The position numbers were made by a program, and so were the translations under genes. Of a DNA stretch of 64,000 bases, positions 55,894 through 63,496 are shown in pieces. Position 1 is the stretch's first letter; every line of letters begins with the position of its first letter. This stretch comes from Ramlibacter pallidus (lineage in GTDB: Bacteria > Pseudomonadota > Gammaproteobacteria > Burkholderiales > Burkholderiaceae_C), in the NCBI RefSeq assembly GCF_015070875.1, contig NZ_JADDIV010000006.1:186001-250000 (forward strand), in the 5' to 3' direction. Below the pieces are notes generated by a model. The model saw nothing but the letters and a program-made list of their open reading frames with translations. It had not been told where the DNA came from and made no database searches.

Positions 55894-57225
55894 CTAGGCG
55901 TTCGGCGTATCCGCAGGTGGCCGAGGTATCCGGTTGTTCGCGTCCGGCCGCGTGATCCAGGCGAGCGCCAGCGTCAGCGCGAGGGCCGGGAGGGCCGCGC
56001 CGAACGAAGGTGCGTGAACGCGGCACAGGTGGTACGTCGCGATGCCGGCGATCCAGATGGCGACCGGCACGGCCTCGACCCGGCCCGCGCGCGCCAGCAA
56101 GGCCACGGTGTCGGCGCCGGCGAGCCGGCCGATGATCACGCCGAACAGCGGGACGAACACGGAGCTGAGCATCAGCAGGAAAGGCTCGAGGCCGTGCATC
56201 GGCAGGACCAGCGCGAACAGCGTGCAGGCCGCCACCATCGCCAGGCCCCAGCGCCGGACGGACCAGGCCGGCAGCAGGCTGTGGCTGGAGACGGCGCCCG
56301 AGTACGCGTCGCCGTAGGCGTTGTCGACCTCGTCGACCAGGATCAGCGACAACGCGATGAGGCCGCCTTGCGCCAGCAGCAGCGCCGTCACGAATTCCCG
56401 GCCCGGCAGCGTCAACGCCACCAGCACGCCCAGCGCGTAGCACCAGGTGTTCGCCAATGCGTAGCCGACCCAGGTGCCGCGCAGCGCGGCGTTGCCGTCT
56501 CGGCCATGCCGCGCATAGTCCGCCACCAGGGGCAGCCACGAGATCGGCATCGCGATCACCAGGTCCAGCGCGGGCAGCACGGCCATGCCGCCGGCGCCGG
56601 GCCGGTTCCAGAATGCCGGCCCGTCTTGCGCCCACGCCATGCCGGCGAAGGTCCAGGTGAGCCAGGCCAGCGAGAGGACCACCAGGGGCAGCGCGAAGCG
56701 GGACACCAGGCGCCGCACCAGCTGCACCATGGAGCCGCTCACCAGAAGTGCCAGCAGCCCGCCCCAGAGGAGCGTCGCTGCGAAGGTCCAGCCCGGCGCC
56801 TCCATCACGCCGGCCTGGCGGCCGATCGCGACGCTGGCGTCGCGCATCACGACCAGCTCGAAGGTGCCCCACCCGAGCAGCTGGACGATGTTCAGGACGA
56901 TGGGCAGGCGCGCGAAGCCCGTGCCGTACACCGCCTGCATCAGTCCGGCGCTGGCCAGCCCGCTGTCGCACCCGATCTTCGCGACCCACGCGAGCAGTCC
57001 GGCGCCGAGCACCGAGCCGGCGACGATCGCCAGCAAGGCCTCCTTCGGGCCGAGTGCCGGCACCAGGTAGGCACCCACCTGCATCACCAGCAGGCCCACG
57101 CCGAGGCTGAACCACAGCGAGGCGTGGTGCCTCGCGTCGAACGAGCGCTCGGCCCGGGGGACCGGCGTGAGGGCGTCGTTGGCGGGCGATGCCGCCGGAA
57201 GCTCGGGGGAAGACGTGCGGGCCAT
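55894..57225 (-). CDS. cytX: NCS1-family permease, putative hydroxymethylpyrimidine transporter (CytX type)
   Basis: 443 residues from MARTSSPELPAASPANDALTPVPRAERSFDARHHASLWFSLGVGLLVMQVGAYL, about 12 membrane helices. CodB/NCS1-like motifs include GSVLGAGLLAWVAKIGCDSGLASAGLMQAVYG, LLGWGTFELVVMRDAS and SWLPLVADYARHG. A TPP riboswitch lies 75 bp upstream in the leader. That makes thiamine-precursor (HMP) uptake far more likely than cytosine uptake, in line with the CytX subgroup. The ribosome-binding site GGAGAAAG lies just before the ATG. Expression should fall when TPP is abundant. Confidence 0.88.
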   Translation of the reverse strand: MARTSSPELPAASPANDALTPVPRAERSFDARHHASLWFSLGVGLLVMQVGAYLVPALGPKEALLAIVAGSVLGAGLLAWVAKIGCDSGLASAGLMQAVYGTGFARLPIVLNIVQLLGWGTFELVVMRDASVAIGRQAGVMEAPGWTFAATLLWGGLLALLVSGSMVQLVRRLVSRFALPLVVLSLAWLTWTFAGMAWAQDGPAFWNRPGAGGMAVLPALDLVIAMPISWLPLVADYARHGRDGNAALRGTWVGYALANTWCYALGVLVALTLPGREFVTALLLAQGGLIALSLILVDEVDNAYGDAYSGAVSSHSLLPAWSVRRWGLAMVAACTLFALVLPMHGLEPFLLMLSSVFVPLFGVIIGRLAGADTVALLARAGRVEAVPVAIWIAGIATYHLCRVHAPSFGAALPALALTLALAWITRPDANNRIPRPPADTPNA

Positions 57226-57300
57226 GCTCTTTCTCCAGCGGCGCGTCAGGGAGGCGCGGCCGGGAACTGCGGCACGACGGCCCAGGCCCTGCGGTCGACG

Positions 57301-57385
57301 GCTTCCCTGCGCGAGGATTACCTCAATCAGGTTCAAAGGGACTCTCTCAGTCGCACCCCGAGGACCGGGGGGCAACACCCCTAGC
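57301..57385 (-). promoter_or_regulatory. TPP (THI-box) riboswitch
   Basis: On the minus strand the conserved core is present: GGGGTG near the 5' end, CTGAGA (57345-57350), ACCTGATTGAGGTAAT and CGCGCAGGGAAGC at the 3' end. P1 closes between GCT at 57383-57385 and AGC at 57301-57303. It lies in the leader of the CytX-like permease. Control of translation is likelier than attenuation, as no clear terminator follows. Confidence 0.93.
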
Positions 57386-57455
57386 GGATGTGCCGGACGG
57401 CACGGGCGGATTCTAGCCCTGCCTTCCACGGCCGGCGCGCCCCGCGGCCCGGGCA

Positions 57456-57480
57456 CGAAAAAGCCGCCCGGAGGCGGCTT
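57456..57480 (-). terminator. Rho-independent terminator after TRAP receptor 1
   Basis: AAGCCGCC-CGGA-GGCGGCTT (57461-57480); on the minus strand it is followed by a T run (complement of 57458-57462). It lies 21 bp downstream of the stop of the receptor gene at 57502. Confidence 0.8.
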
Positions 57481-57501
57481 CTTCGCGGGCGCGGAGGGCG
57501 C

Positions 57502-58584
57502 TCAGACCTTCACGGACGCCATGTAGCTGTCGTAGCGGTACTCCGAGAAGCGGATCCACAGCAGCTGGTCGCGCTGGAAGGCGCGCATGTCCTGGTGGAT
57601 CTTCTTGAACTCGGGCGACTTCGCCTCGTGCGCCGCGAAGACTTCCATGGAAGCCTTGAAGCCGGCGTCCATGACGTCCTTCGAGAACGGCTTGAGCTGC
57701 GTCTTGTTGGCGACCAGGCGCTTGAGCGCGATCGGGTTCAGCGCGTCGTACTTGGCGGTCATGTCGCGCGCGGCCACGGCCGTCGCCGCTTCCAGGATCG
57801 CCTTGTTCTCGGCGGAGAGCGCCTCGTAGGCCTTGGTGTTCACGAAGAACTCCAGCTCCGCGCCGCCTTCCCACCAGCCGGGGTAGTAGTAGAACGGGGC
57901 CACTTTGTTGAAGCCCAGCTTCTCGTCGTCGTACGGGCCGACGAATTCGGTGGCGTCCAGCGTGCCCTTCTCGAGCGCCTGGTACACCTCGCCGGCGGGC
58001 ATGTTCTGCGCCACCACGCCCAGCTTGGCCATCGCCTCGCCGAACAGGCCGCCGCCCAGGCGCATCTTCAGGCCCTTCAGGTCGGCGACCGACTTGATCT
58101 CCTTGCGGTACCAGCCGCCCATCTGCGTGCCGGTGTTGCCGGCGCTGAAGCTCTTGATGTTGTACTTGGCGTAGAACGCGTCCATCAGCTTGCGGCCGTT
58201 GCCGTGTTCCATCCACGCGTCCATCTGGCGCGCCGTCAGGCCGAAGGGCACGGCGCAGCCGAACGCGAAGATCGGGTCCTTGCCCGTGAAGTAGTAGGGC
58301 GCGGTCTGGCCCATCTCGATGGTGCCATTGTTCAGGGCGTCGACGTTGCCGAACGCGGGCATCAGTTCGCCGGCGGCGTGCACCGAGATCTCGAACTTGC
58401 CGCCGGAGAGCGCCTTGACGGTGCGCGACAGGGTTTCGGCGCTGCCGAAGATGGTGTCCAGCGACTTCGGGAAGCTGGAGGACAGGCGCCAGCGCACGGC
58501 GGCCTGGGCATGCACGGCGGGGGCGATGCCCGACGCGAGCACGCCGGCGATGCCGGCGCGCTGGATGAGGGAACGGCGATCCAT
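57502..58584 (-). CDS. TRAP transporter substrate-binding protein, TakP-like, paralogue 1
   Basis: 360 residues. The Tat-type signal is MDRRSLIQRAGIAGVLASGIAPAVHAQ. The mature part has the alpha-keto-acid (TakP) subgroup pattern: SSSFPKSLDTIFGSAETLSRTV, VHAAGELMPAF, TAPYYFTGKDPIFAFGCAVPFGLTARQMDAW, EFVGPYDDEKLGFNKVAPFYYYPGWWEGG. No permease genes are adjacent. Compared with its two neighbours it is the most divergent: it has FGCAVPFGLTARQ and TEFVGPYDDE where they have IPFGLNSRQ and AEWxGPYDDQ. A direct repeat lies upstream of its start and a terminator downstream, so it forms its own transcription unit. Confidence 0.9.
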   Translation of the reverse strand: MDRRSLIQRAGIAGVLASGIAPAVHAQAAVRWRLSSSFPKSLDTIFGSAETLSRTVKALSGGKFEISVHAAGELMPAFGNVDALNNGTIEMGQTAPYYFTGKDPIFAFGCAVPFGLTARQMDAWMEHGNGRKLMDAFYAKYNIKSFSAGNTGTQMGGWYRKEIKSVADLKGLKMRLGGGLFGEAMAKLGVVAQNMPAGEVYQALEKGTLDATEFVGPYDDEKLGFNKVAPFYYYPGWWEGGAELEFFVNTKAYEALSAENKAILEAATAVAARDMTAKYDALNPIALKRLVANKTQLKPFSKDVMDAGFKASMEVFAAHEAKSPEFKKIHQDMRAFQRDQLLWIRFSEYRYDSYMASVKV

Positions 58585-58636
58585 GGACGAGACTCCTATT
58601 TGGTGCGGGGCATGATGCAGCCGGGCAGTGGACGAT

Positions 58637-58654
58637 GCTTGCAGAAGGCTTGCA
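58637..58654. promoter_or_regulatory. GCTTGCA direct repeat upstream of TRAP receptor 1
   Basis: GCTTGCA-GAAG-GCTTGCA, an exact 7-bp repeat with 11-bp period, 53-70 bp before the ATG at 58584. A weaker GCTTGTA lies at 58667. It could be an activator or repressor site; the regulator is unknown. Confidence 0.35.
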
Positions 58655-58762
58655 CCGGAAGGGGGCGCTTGTACCTAAAACCTTCCGCTAGCAGCCGAAA
58701 AGCTTCGTTCCCGTGCGTGGTGCGCATGAGTTGGTGGGTCCCGCTCCGTCATCGGCCCCGCT

Positions 58763-59171
58763 CCGTCATTCCCGCGGAGGCGGGAATCCAGGGCCCCCGA
58801 GTTCCTTCCGGGTGCGTCGCGCCAGGCGACGGGCGGTGCCGTCCCGCGGTGCCTCGCCCTGCACTCCGCTGTCGCTCGTTCCGGGTGCGCTGGAAGGCTG
58901 TCCCCGGCGGCGATCCGGCCAAACTCACTGCGAGTTTGCCGCGCGCGGCAAACTCTCCGTTCAAGCAAATGCCCGGAAAAATGAAACAGTCGCAGCGCTC
59001 GATACGCGCTACGCGCTCTCGTAGCACTGCTTCGCCGCCGGGAACAGCCTTCCAGCCGAGGCCCCTGACTGCGGGCCGGCACCGCCCGCCGCCTGACGCG
59101 ACGTTCGAGGGCGGGAGTGGGCCTGCGCCCACGGATGCCGCCCTGGATCCCCGCCTCCGCGGGAATGACGG
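58763..59171. repeat. 409-bp palindromic repeat element bounded by dRS3-like termini
   Basis: Fills most of the 594-bp gap between TRAP receptors 1 and 2. Terminal 32-bp inverted repeats (58763-58794 and 59140-59171, one mismatch) each contain a dRS3-like core. Two more inverted blocks follow inward: 58815-58847 with 59071-59103 (3 mismatches in 33) and 58889-58913 with 59032-59056 (1 in 25). The centre has a perfect 24-bp palindrome at 58932-58955. It contains no plausible gene; reading frames inside give only repeat-derived peptides. It could be a non-autonomous MITE-like element or an intergenic RNA-folding repeat. Confidence 0.75.
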
Positions 59172-59178
59172 GGAGCGC

Positions 59179-60258
59179 CTACATCCGCTGGCTTTGCATG
59201 AACCGGTCGTACGTGGCTTCGGTGAACCGGAACCACATGTTCTGCTCCGACCGGAACTTCGCGTAGTCGCTGTACACGCGCCGCCAGTTCTCGTTGCGGC
59301 GGGAGATCTCGTCGTAGAGCGCGCGCGATTCGCGGAAGGCCTGCGTCATCACGTCGGGCGGGAAGGGACGCAGCTTGGCGCCGGCGGCCACCAGCTGCTT
59401 CAGTGCCGCCGGGTTGCGCGCGTCGTACTTGGCCTGCGTCTCCACATGCGCGTAGGTCGCGGCCAGTTCGACCAGCGCCTTGTATTCCGGCGAGAGGGCC
59501 TCGTACGCGCGCAGGTTCACGTACAGGTCGAGCTGCAGCCCGCCTTCCCACCAGCCCGGGTAGTAGTAGTAGGGCGCCACCTTGTGGAATCCGAGCTTCT
59601 GGTCGTCGTAAGGGCCGATCCATTCGGCGGCGTCGATGGTGCCCTTCTCCAGCGCGTGGTAGATCTCGCCGGCCGGCAGGTTGCGCGGCACGCCGCCCAG
59701 GCGTTCCAGCACCTTGCCCGCGAAACCGCCGATGCGCATCTTGAGGCCCTGCAGGTCGAGCGTGCTGCGGATCTCCTGCCGCATCCAGCCGCCCATCTGC
59801 GCGCCGGTGTTGCCGCACGGGAAGCTGGTCATGTCGAACAGCGCGTAGAACTCGCGCATCAGCTTGCGGCCGTTGCCCTCGAAGGTCCACGCGCTCATCT
59901 GCCGGCTGTTCAGGCCGAAGGGGATGGCGCCGCCGATGGCGAAGGTCTCGTCCTTCTCGTGGAAGTAGTAGGGCGCGGTGTGGGCCGCCTCGACCACGCC
60001 TTTCTGCACGCCGTCGACCACGCCGAACGCGGGCATGAGTTCGCCCGCCGCGTGCACGCTCACTTCGAAGCGCCCGCCGGAGAGCTGCCGCACCTTCTGC
60101 GCGAAGACGACGGCGGCGCCGTGGATGGTGTCCAGCGAGCGCGGGAAGCTGGAGGCGAGCCGCCAGCGCACGGCGGGCTGCGCATGCACGGCGGGTGCGG
60201 CGGCCGCGGCCAGCACGCCCGCCAGCCCGGCGCCGCGGAGAACGGAACGGCGATCCAT
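59179..60258 (-). CDS. TRAP transporter substrate-binding protein, TakP-like, paralogue 2
   Basis: 359 residues from MDRRSVLRGAGLAGVLAAAAAPAVHAQ, a twin-arginine-like signal; an ATG seven codons earlier is possible but lacks the conserved start. TakP-subgroup features are ASSFPRSLDTIHGAAVVFAQKV, HTAPYYFHEKDETFAIGGAIPFGLNSRQMSAW, AEWIGPYDDQKLGFHKVAPYYYYPGWWEGG and NMWFRFTEATYDRFMQSQ. It is very similar to paralogue 3 upstream and clearly arose by tandem duplication. No permease is nearby. Its stop lies 8 bp from the palindromic element, with no separate terminator seen; the element may fulfil that role. Confidence 0.9.
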   Translation of the reverse strand: MDRRSVLRGAGLAGVLAAAAAPAVHAQPAVRWRLASSFPRSLDTIHGAAVVFAQKVRQLSGGRFEVSVHAAGELMPAFGVVDGVQKGVVEAAHTAPYYFHEKDETFAIGGAIPFGLNSRQMSAWTFEGNGRKLMREFYALFDMTSFPCGNTGAQMGGWMRQEIRSTLDLQGLKMRIGGFAGKVLERLGGVPRNLPAGEIYHALEKGTIDAAEWIGPYDDQKLGFHKVAPYYYYPGWWEGGLQLDLYVNLRAYEALSPEYKALVELAATYAHVETQAKYDARNPAALKQLVAAGAKLRPFPPDVMTQAFRESRALYDEISRRNENWRRVYSDYAKFRSEQNMWFRFTEATYDRFMQSQRM

Positions 60259-60280
60259 GGGTGGATTGTCGCCGGGCATG

Positions 60281-60304
60281 AAAAAGGGCCCCGCAGGGCC
60301 CTTC
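60281..60304 (-). terminator. Rho-independent terminator after TRAP receptor 3
   Basis: AAGGGCCC-CGCA-GGGCCCTT (60284-60303); on the minus strand it is followed by a T run (complement of 60281-60285). It lies 24 bp after the stop at 60328 and separates transcription of paralogues 3 and 2. Confidence 0.8.
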
Positions 60305-60327
60305 TCCGCGCGGCGCCGGCGCGCGCG

Positions 60328-61410
60328 TCAGGCGAACTTCTGCGCCTGCATGAAGCGGTCGAAGCGGGCCTCGGTGAACTGGAACCAGAGGTTCTGCTCG
60401 GTGCGGAACTTCGAGTAGTCCGCGTAGATCTTGGCCCAGTCCGGGTTCTTGGCGCCGATGTCGGCGTAGAGCGCCATCGACTCCTTGAACGCCGCGCCCA
60501 GGATGGCATCGGAGAACGGGCGCAGCTTGGTGCCGGCGCCGACCAGCTGGCGCAGCGCCGTGGGGTTGCGGGCGTCGTAGCGCGCCTGCATGGTGGTGTG
60601 CGCGTGCGCGGCGGCGTTCTCGACGATCGCCTTGTTCTCCGCCGACAGCGCGTCGTAGGCCTTCTGGTTGATGAAGAAGTCCAGCTGCGGGCCGCCTTCC
60701 CACCAGCCGGGATAGTAGTAGAACGGCGCCACCTTGTTGAAGCCGAGCTTCTGGTCGTCGTACGGTCCCACCCATTCGGCGGCGTCGATAGTGCCCTTCT
60801 CCAGCGCCTGGTAGATCTCGCCGGCCGGGATGTTCTGCGGCACGCCGCCCATGCGCTCCAGCACCTTGCCGGCGAAGCCGCCGATGCGCATCTTCAGGCC
60901 CTTGATGTCCGCCAGGGTCTTGATCTCCTTGCGGTACCAGCCGCCCATCTGGGCGCCGGTGTTGCCGCCGGGGAAGCTGATCATGTTGTACTTGGCGTAG
61001 AACTCGCGCATCAGCTTCAGGCCGTTGCCCTCGTACATCCACGCCGTCATCTGCCGGCTGTTGAGGCCGAAGGGGATCGCGCAGCCGAGCGCGAAGCACT
61101 CGTTCTTGCCGAAGAAGTAGTAGGGCGCCGTGTGCGCCACTTCCACCGTGCCCTGCTGCACGCCGTCGACCACGCCGAAGGCGGGCATCAGTTCGCCCGC
61201 GGCATGGACGGTGATCTCGAACTTGCCGCCCGACATCGCCTTCACCTGCTGCGCGAACACCTCCGCGGCACCGTAGATGGTGTCCAGCGACTTCGGGAAG
61301 CTGGAGGCGATGCGCCAGCGCAGGGCGGCCTGGGCATGCACCGCGGGGGCAACGCCCGCGGCCAGCACGCCGGCGATGCCCGCGCTCTTGATCAGGGAAC
61401 GACGATCCAT
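60328..61410 (-). CDS. TRAP transporter substrate-binding protein, TakP-like, paralogue 3
   Basis: 360 residues; Tat-type signal MDRRSLIKSAGIAGVLAAGVAPAVHAQ. The body shows ASSFPKSLDTIYGAAEVFAQQV, HTAPYYFFGKNECFALGCAIPFGLNSRQMTAW, AEWVGPYDDQKLGFNKVAPFYYYPGWWEGG and LWFQFTEARFDRFMQAQ. TakP proteins bind 2-oxo acids with a metal ion; ligand identity here is inferred from subgroup only. It precedes two paralogues, each with its own gene boundary signals, and lacks a neighbouring DctQM. A CCAAC-N6-GTTGG dyad lies 48 bp upstream of the start. Confidence 0.9.
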   Translation of the reverse strand: MDRRSLIKSAGIAGVLAAGVAPAVHAQAALRWRIASSFPKSLDTIYGAAEVFAQQVKAMSGGKFEITVHAAGELMPAFGVVDGVQQGTVEVAHTAPYYFFGKNECFALGCAIPFGLNSRQMTAWMYEGNGLKLMREFYAKYNMISFPGGNTGAQMGGWYRKEIKTLADIKGLKMRIGGFAGKVLERMGGVPQNIPAGEIYQALEKGTIDAAEWVGPYDDQKLGFNKVAPFYYYPGWWEGGPQLDFFINQKAYDALSAENKAIVENAAAHAHTTMQARYDARNPTALRQLVGAGTKLRPFSDAILGAAFKESMALYADIGAKNPDWAKIYADYSKFRTEQNLWFQFTEARFDRFMQAQKFA

Positions 61411-61457
61411 GGAGACTCCTCGAATGAGAAAAACAGGTTAGTTCGACGCCTGGCGTT

Positions 61458-61473
61458 CCAACTTTGGTGTTGG
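61458..61473. promoter_or_regulatory. CCAAC-N6-GTTGG dyad upstream of TRAP receptor 3
   Basis: Short perfect inverted repeat 48-63 bp before the ATG at 61410, containing TTTGGTGTTGG. It may be a regulator site in the 190-bp gap between this gene and dxs. Confidence 0.3.
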
Positions 61474-61542
61474 TTTGCAGGGTGCCGCCCATTCTAGGAA
61501 CGCATGGATGAGGTCGCGCCGGGGTTTTCCCTTGCGGATGTG

Positions 61543-61571
61543 AACACGTTGGTGCTTCACACCAAGGTGTT
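61543..61571. other. Stem-loop downstream of dxs
   Basis: AACAC-G-TTGGTG, loop CTTCA, CACCAA-G-GTGTT: 11 paired bases with one G-G mismatch, 30 bp beyond the dxs stop. No T run follows on either strand, so it is not a standard intrinsic terminator. It may protect the mRNA 3' end or be an operator. Confidence 0.45.
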
Positions 61572-61600
61572 CGTCGCGGGCGCGGCGGGCGCCCGGCGGA

Positions 61601-63487
61601 TCAGCCGACGACCTTCAGGCTGGGGCTGGAACGTTCCAGCAGCGCGCCGAAGCGCGCGCGCACCGAGGCCTCGATGCCGGCGGCATCCAGCCCCTGCAGC
61701 GCCAGCAGGCGCGCGGGGTCCCCATGCGGCGCGTATTCGTCGCGCAGCCCCAGCTGCAGCACGGGACGCGTGACGCCGGCGGCGTTCAGCGCCTCGGTGA
61801 CGGCGCTGCCGGCACCGCCCATGACAGCGCCCTCCTCCACCGTCACCAGCGCGTCGTGCGCGTTGGCGACCTGCAGCAGCAGTTCGGTGTCCAGCGGCTT
61901 GGCCCAGCGCATGTCCACCACCGTGAGGTCCAGGCGTTCGGCCGCCTGCAGCGCGGGGTGCAGCAGCGTGCCGAACGCGAGCACGGCGACGGACCGGCCC
62001 TGCCGGCGCAACGCGCCCTTGCCGAAGGGCAGCGGCTCCAGGCCGGGCTCGACCGCGGCACCGACGCCGGCGCCGCGCGGATAGCGCACCGCCACCGGGT
62101 GGTCCTGGCCGTAGGCCGTGGTGAGGAGCTGGCGCGTTTCGTTCTCGTCGGACGGGCAGGCGATGCTGACGTTCGGGATGCAGCGCAGGTACGCGATGTC
62201 GTAGGCGCCGGCATGCGTCGGCCCGTCCGCGCCCACCAGGCCCGCGCGGTCGAGCGCGAACACGACGGGCAGGTTCTGCAGCGCCACGTCGTGGATGAAC
62301 TGGTCGTAGCCCCGCTGCAGGAAGGTCGAATAGATCGCCACCACCGGCTTGAGGCCCTCGCAGGCGAGGCCGGCCGCGAAGGTGACGGCATGCTGTTCGG
62401 CGATGCCGACGTCGTGGTAGCGGTCCGGGAAGCGCTGGTGGAACTCCACCATGCCCGAACCTTCGCGCATGGCGGGCGTGATCGCCACCAGGCGCGGGTC
62501 GTGCGCGGCCATGTCGCACAGCCACTGCCCGAACACCTGGGTGAACGTGGGCTTGGGCGGCGTGGCCGGCTTGACCAGGCCCACCGCGGGATCGAACTTG
62601 CCGGGCCCGTGGTAGGCCACGGGGTCGCTCTCGGCGAGCTTGTAGCCCTGGCCCTTCTTCGTCACCACGTGCAGGAACTGCGGGCCCTTGAGCTGGCGGA
62701 TGTTCTGCAGCGTGGGCACCAGCGAATCCAGGTCGTGGCCGTCGATGGGCCCCACGTAGTTGAAGCCGAACTTCTCGAACAGCGTGGCCGGCACCACCAT
62801 GCCCTTGGCGTTCTCCTCGAAGCGCTTGGCCAGCTCGAACAGCGGCGGCGCCACGTGCAGCACCTTCTTGCCCAGTTCCTTGGTGGCGGCGTAGAAGCGG
62901 CCGCTCATGAGCTGCGCGAGGTAGCGGTTCAGCGCGCCCACCGGCGGGCTGATCGACATGTCGTTGTCGTTCAGGATCACCAGCAGGTCGCAGTCGGCGA
63001 CGCCGGCGTTGTTCAGCGCCTCGAAGGCCATGCCGGCGCTCATGGCGCCGTCGCCGATCACCGCCACCGCGTGGCGCTCCTCGCCCTTCTGCCGCGCGGC
63101 CATCGCCATGCCCAGGGCCGCGGAGATGCTGGTGGACGAGTGCGCGGTGCCGAAGGTGTCGTACTCGCTTTCGGCGCGCTGCGGGAACCCGGCCAGGCCG
63201 CCGAACTGCCGCAATGTCGCCATCCTGTCACGCCGTCCGGTCAGGATCTTGTGCGGATAGGTCTGGTGGCCCACGTCCCACACGATGCGGTCCCACGGCG
63301 TGTTGAACACGTAGTGCAGCGCGATCGTCAGTTCCACCGTGCCGAGGTTCGAGCTCAGGTGGCCGCCGGTGCGGGCGACCGACTCCAGCACGTACGCGCG
63401 CAGTTCGTCGGCCAGCGCGGGCAGCTGCGTGCGCGGGAGCCGGCGCAGGTCGGCGGGGTCGTTGATCGTTTCCAGCAGCGTAGCCAT
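61601..63487 (-). CDS. dxs: 1-deoxy-D-xylulose-5-phosphate synthase
   Basis: 628 residues, full length. This TPP-dependent enzyme condenses pyruvate and glyceraldehyde 3-phosphate, the first step of the MEP isoprenoid pathway, and also supplies the thiamine thiazole and pyridoxal routes. Visible motifs are [33 protein letters not shown], the TPP motif [20 protein letters not shown] with ILNDNDMSI, the [17 protein letters not shown] catalytic Glu region, and [15 protein letters not shown]. It starts 9 bp after the ispA stop, forming the usual ispA-dxs operon. Nothing unusual in the sequence. Confidence 0.97.
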   Translation of the reverse strand: MATLLETINDPADLRRLPRTQLPALADELRAYVLESVARTGGHLSSNLGTVELTIALHYVFNTPWDRIVWDVGHQTYPHKILTGRRDRMATLRQFGGLAGFPQRAESEYDTFGTAHSSTSISAALGMAMAARQKGEERHAVAVIGDGAMSAGMAFEALNNAGVADCDLLVILNDNDMSISPPVGALNRYLAQLMSGRFYAATKELGKKVLHVAPPLFELAKRFEENAKGMVVPATLFEKFGFNYVGPIDGHDLDSLVPTLQNIRQLKGPQFLHVVTKKGQGYKLAESDPVAYHGPGKFDPAVGLVKPATPPKPTFTQVFGQWLCDMAAHDPRLVAITPAMREGSGMVEFHQRFPDRYHDVGIAEQHAVTFAAGLACEGLKPVVAIYSTFLQRGYDQFIHDVALQNLPVVFALDRAGLVGADGPTHAGAYDIAYLRCIPNVSIACPSDENETRQLLTTAYGQDHPVAVRYPRGAGVGAAVEPGLEPLPFGKGALRRQGRSVAVLAFGTLLHPALQAAERLDLTVVDMRWAKPLDTELLLQVANAHDALVTVEEGAVMGGAGSAVTEALNAAGVTRPVLQLGLRDEYAPHGDPARLLALQGLDAAGIEASVRARFGALLERSSPSLKVVG

Positions 63488-63496
63488 CGATTCCGT

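Noticed and set aside
58675..59132. Two small minus-strand frames in the gap between TRAP receptors 1 and 2
   Set aside because: They translate the palindromic element (LDSRLRGNDGAG, RHRGTAPP) and lack a ribosome-binding site and homology-type features.
57388..61497. Plus-strand frame of about 1370 residues across the TRAP receptors and the palindromic element
   Set aside because: It runs antisense through three genes and the repeat element. Internal peptides such as VIPAEAGIQ and LDPRLRGNDG are the usual translation of dRS3-like repeats.
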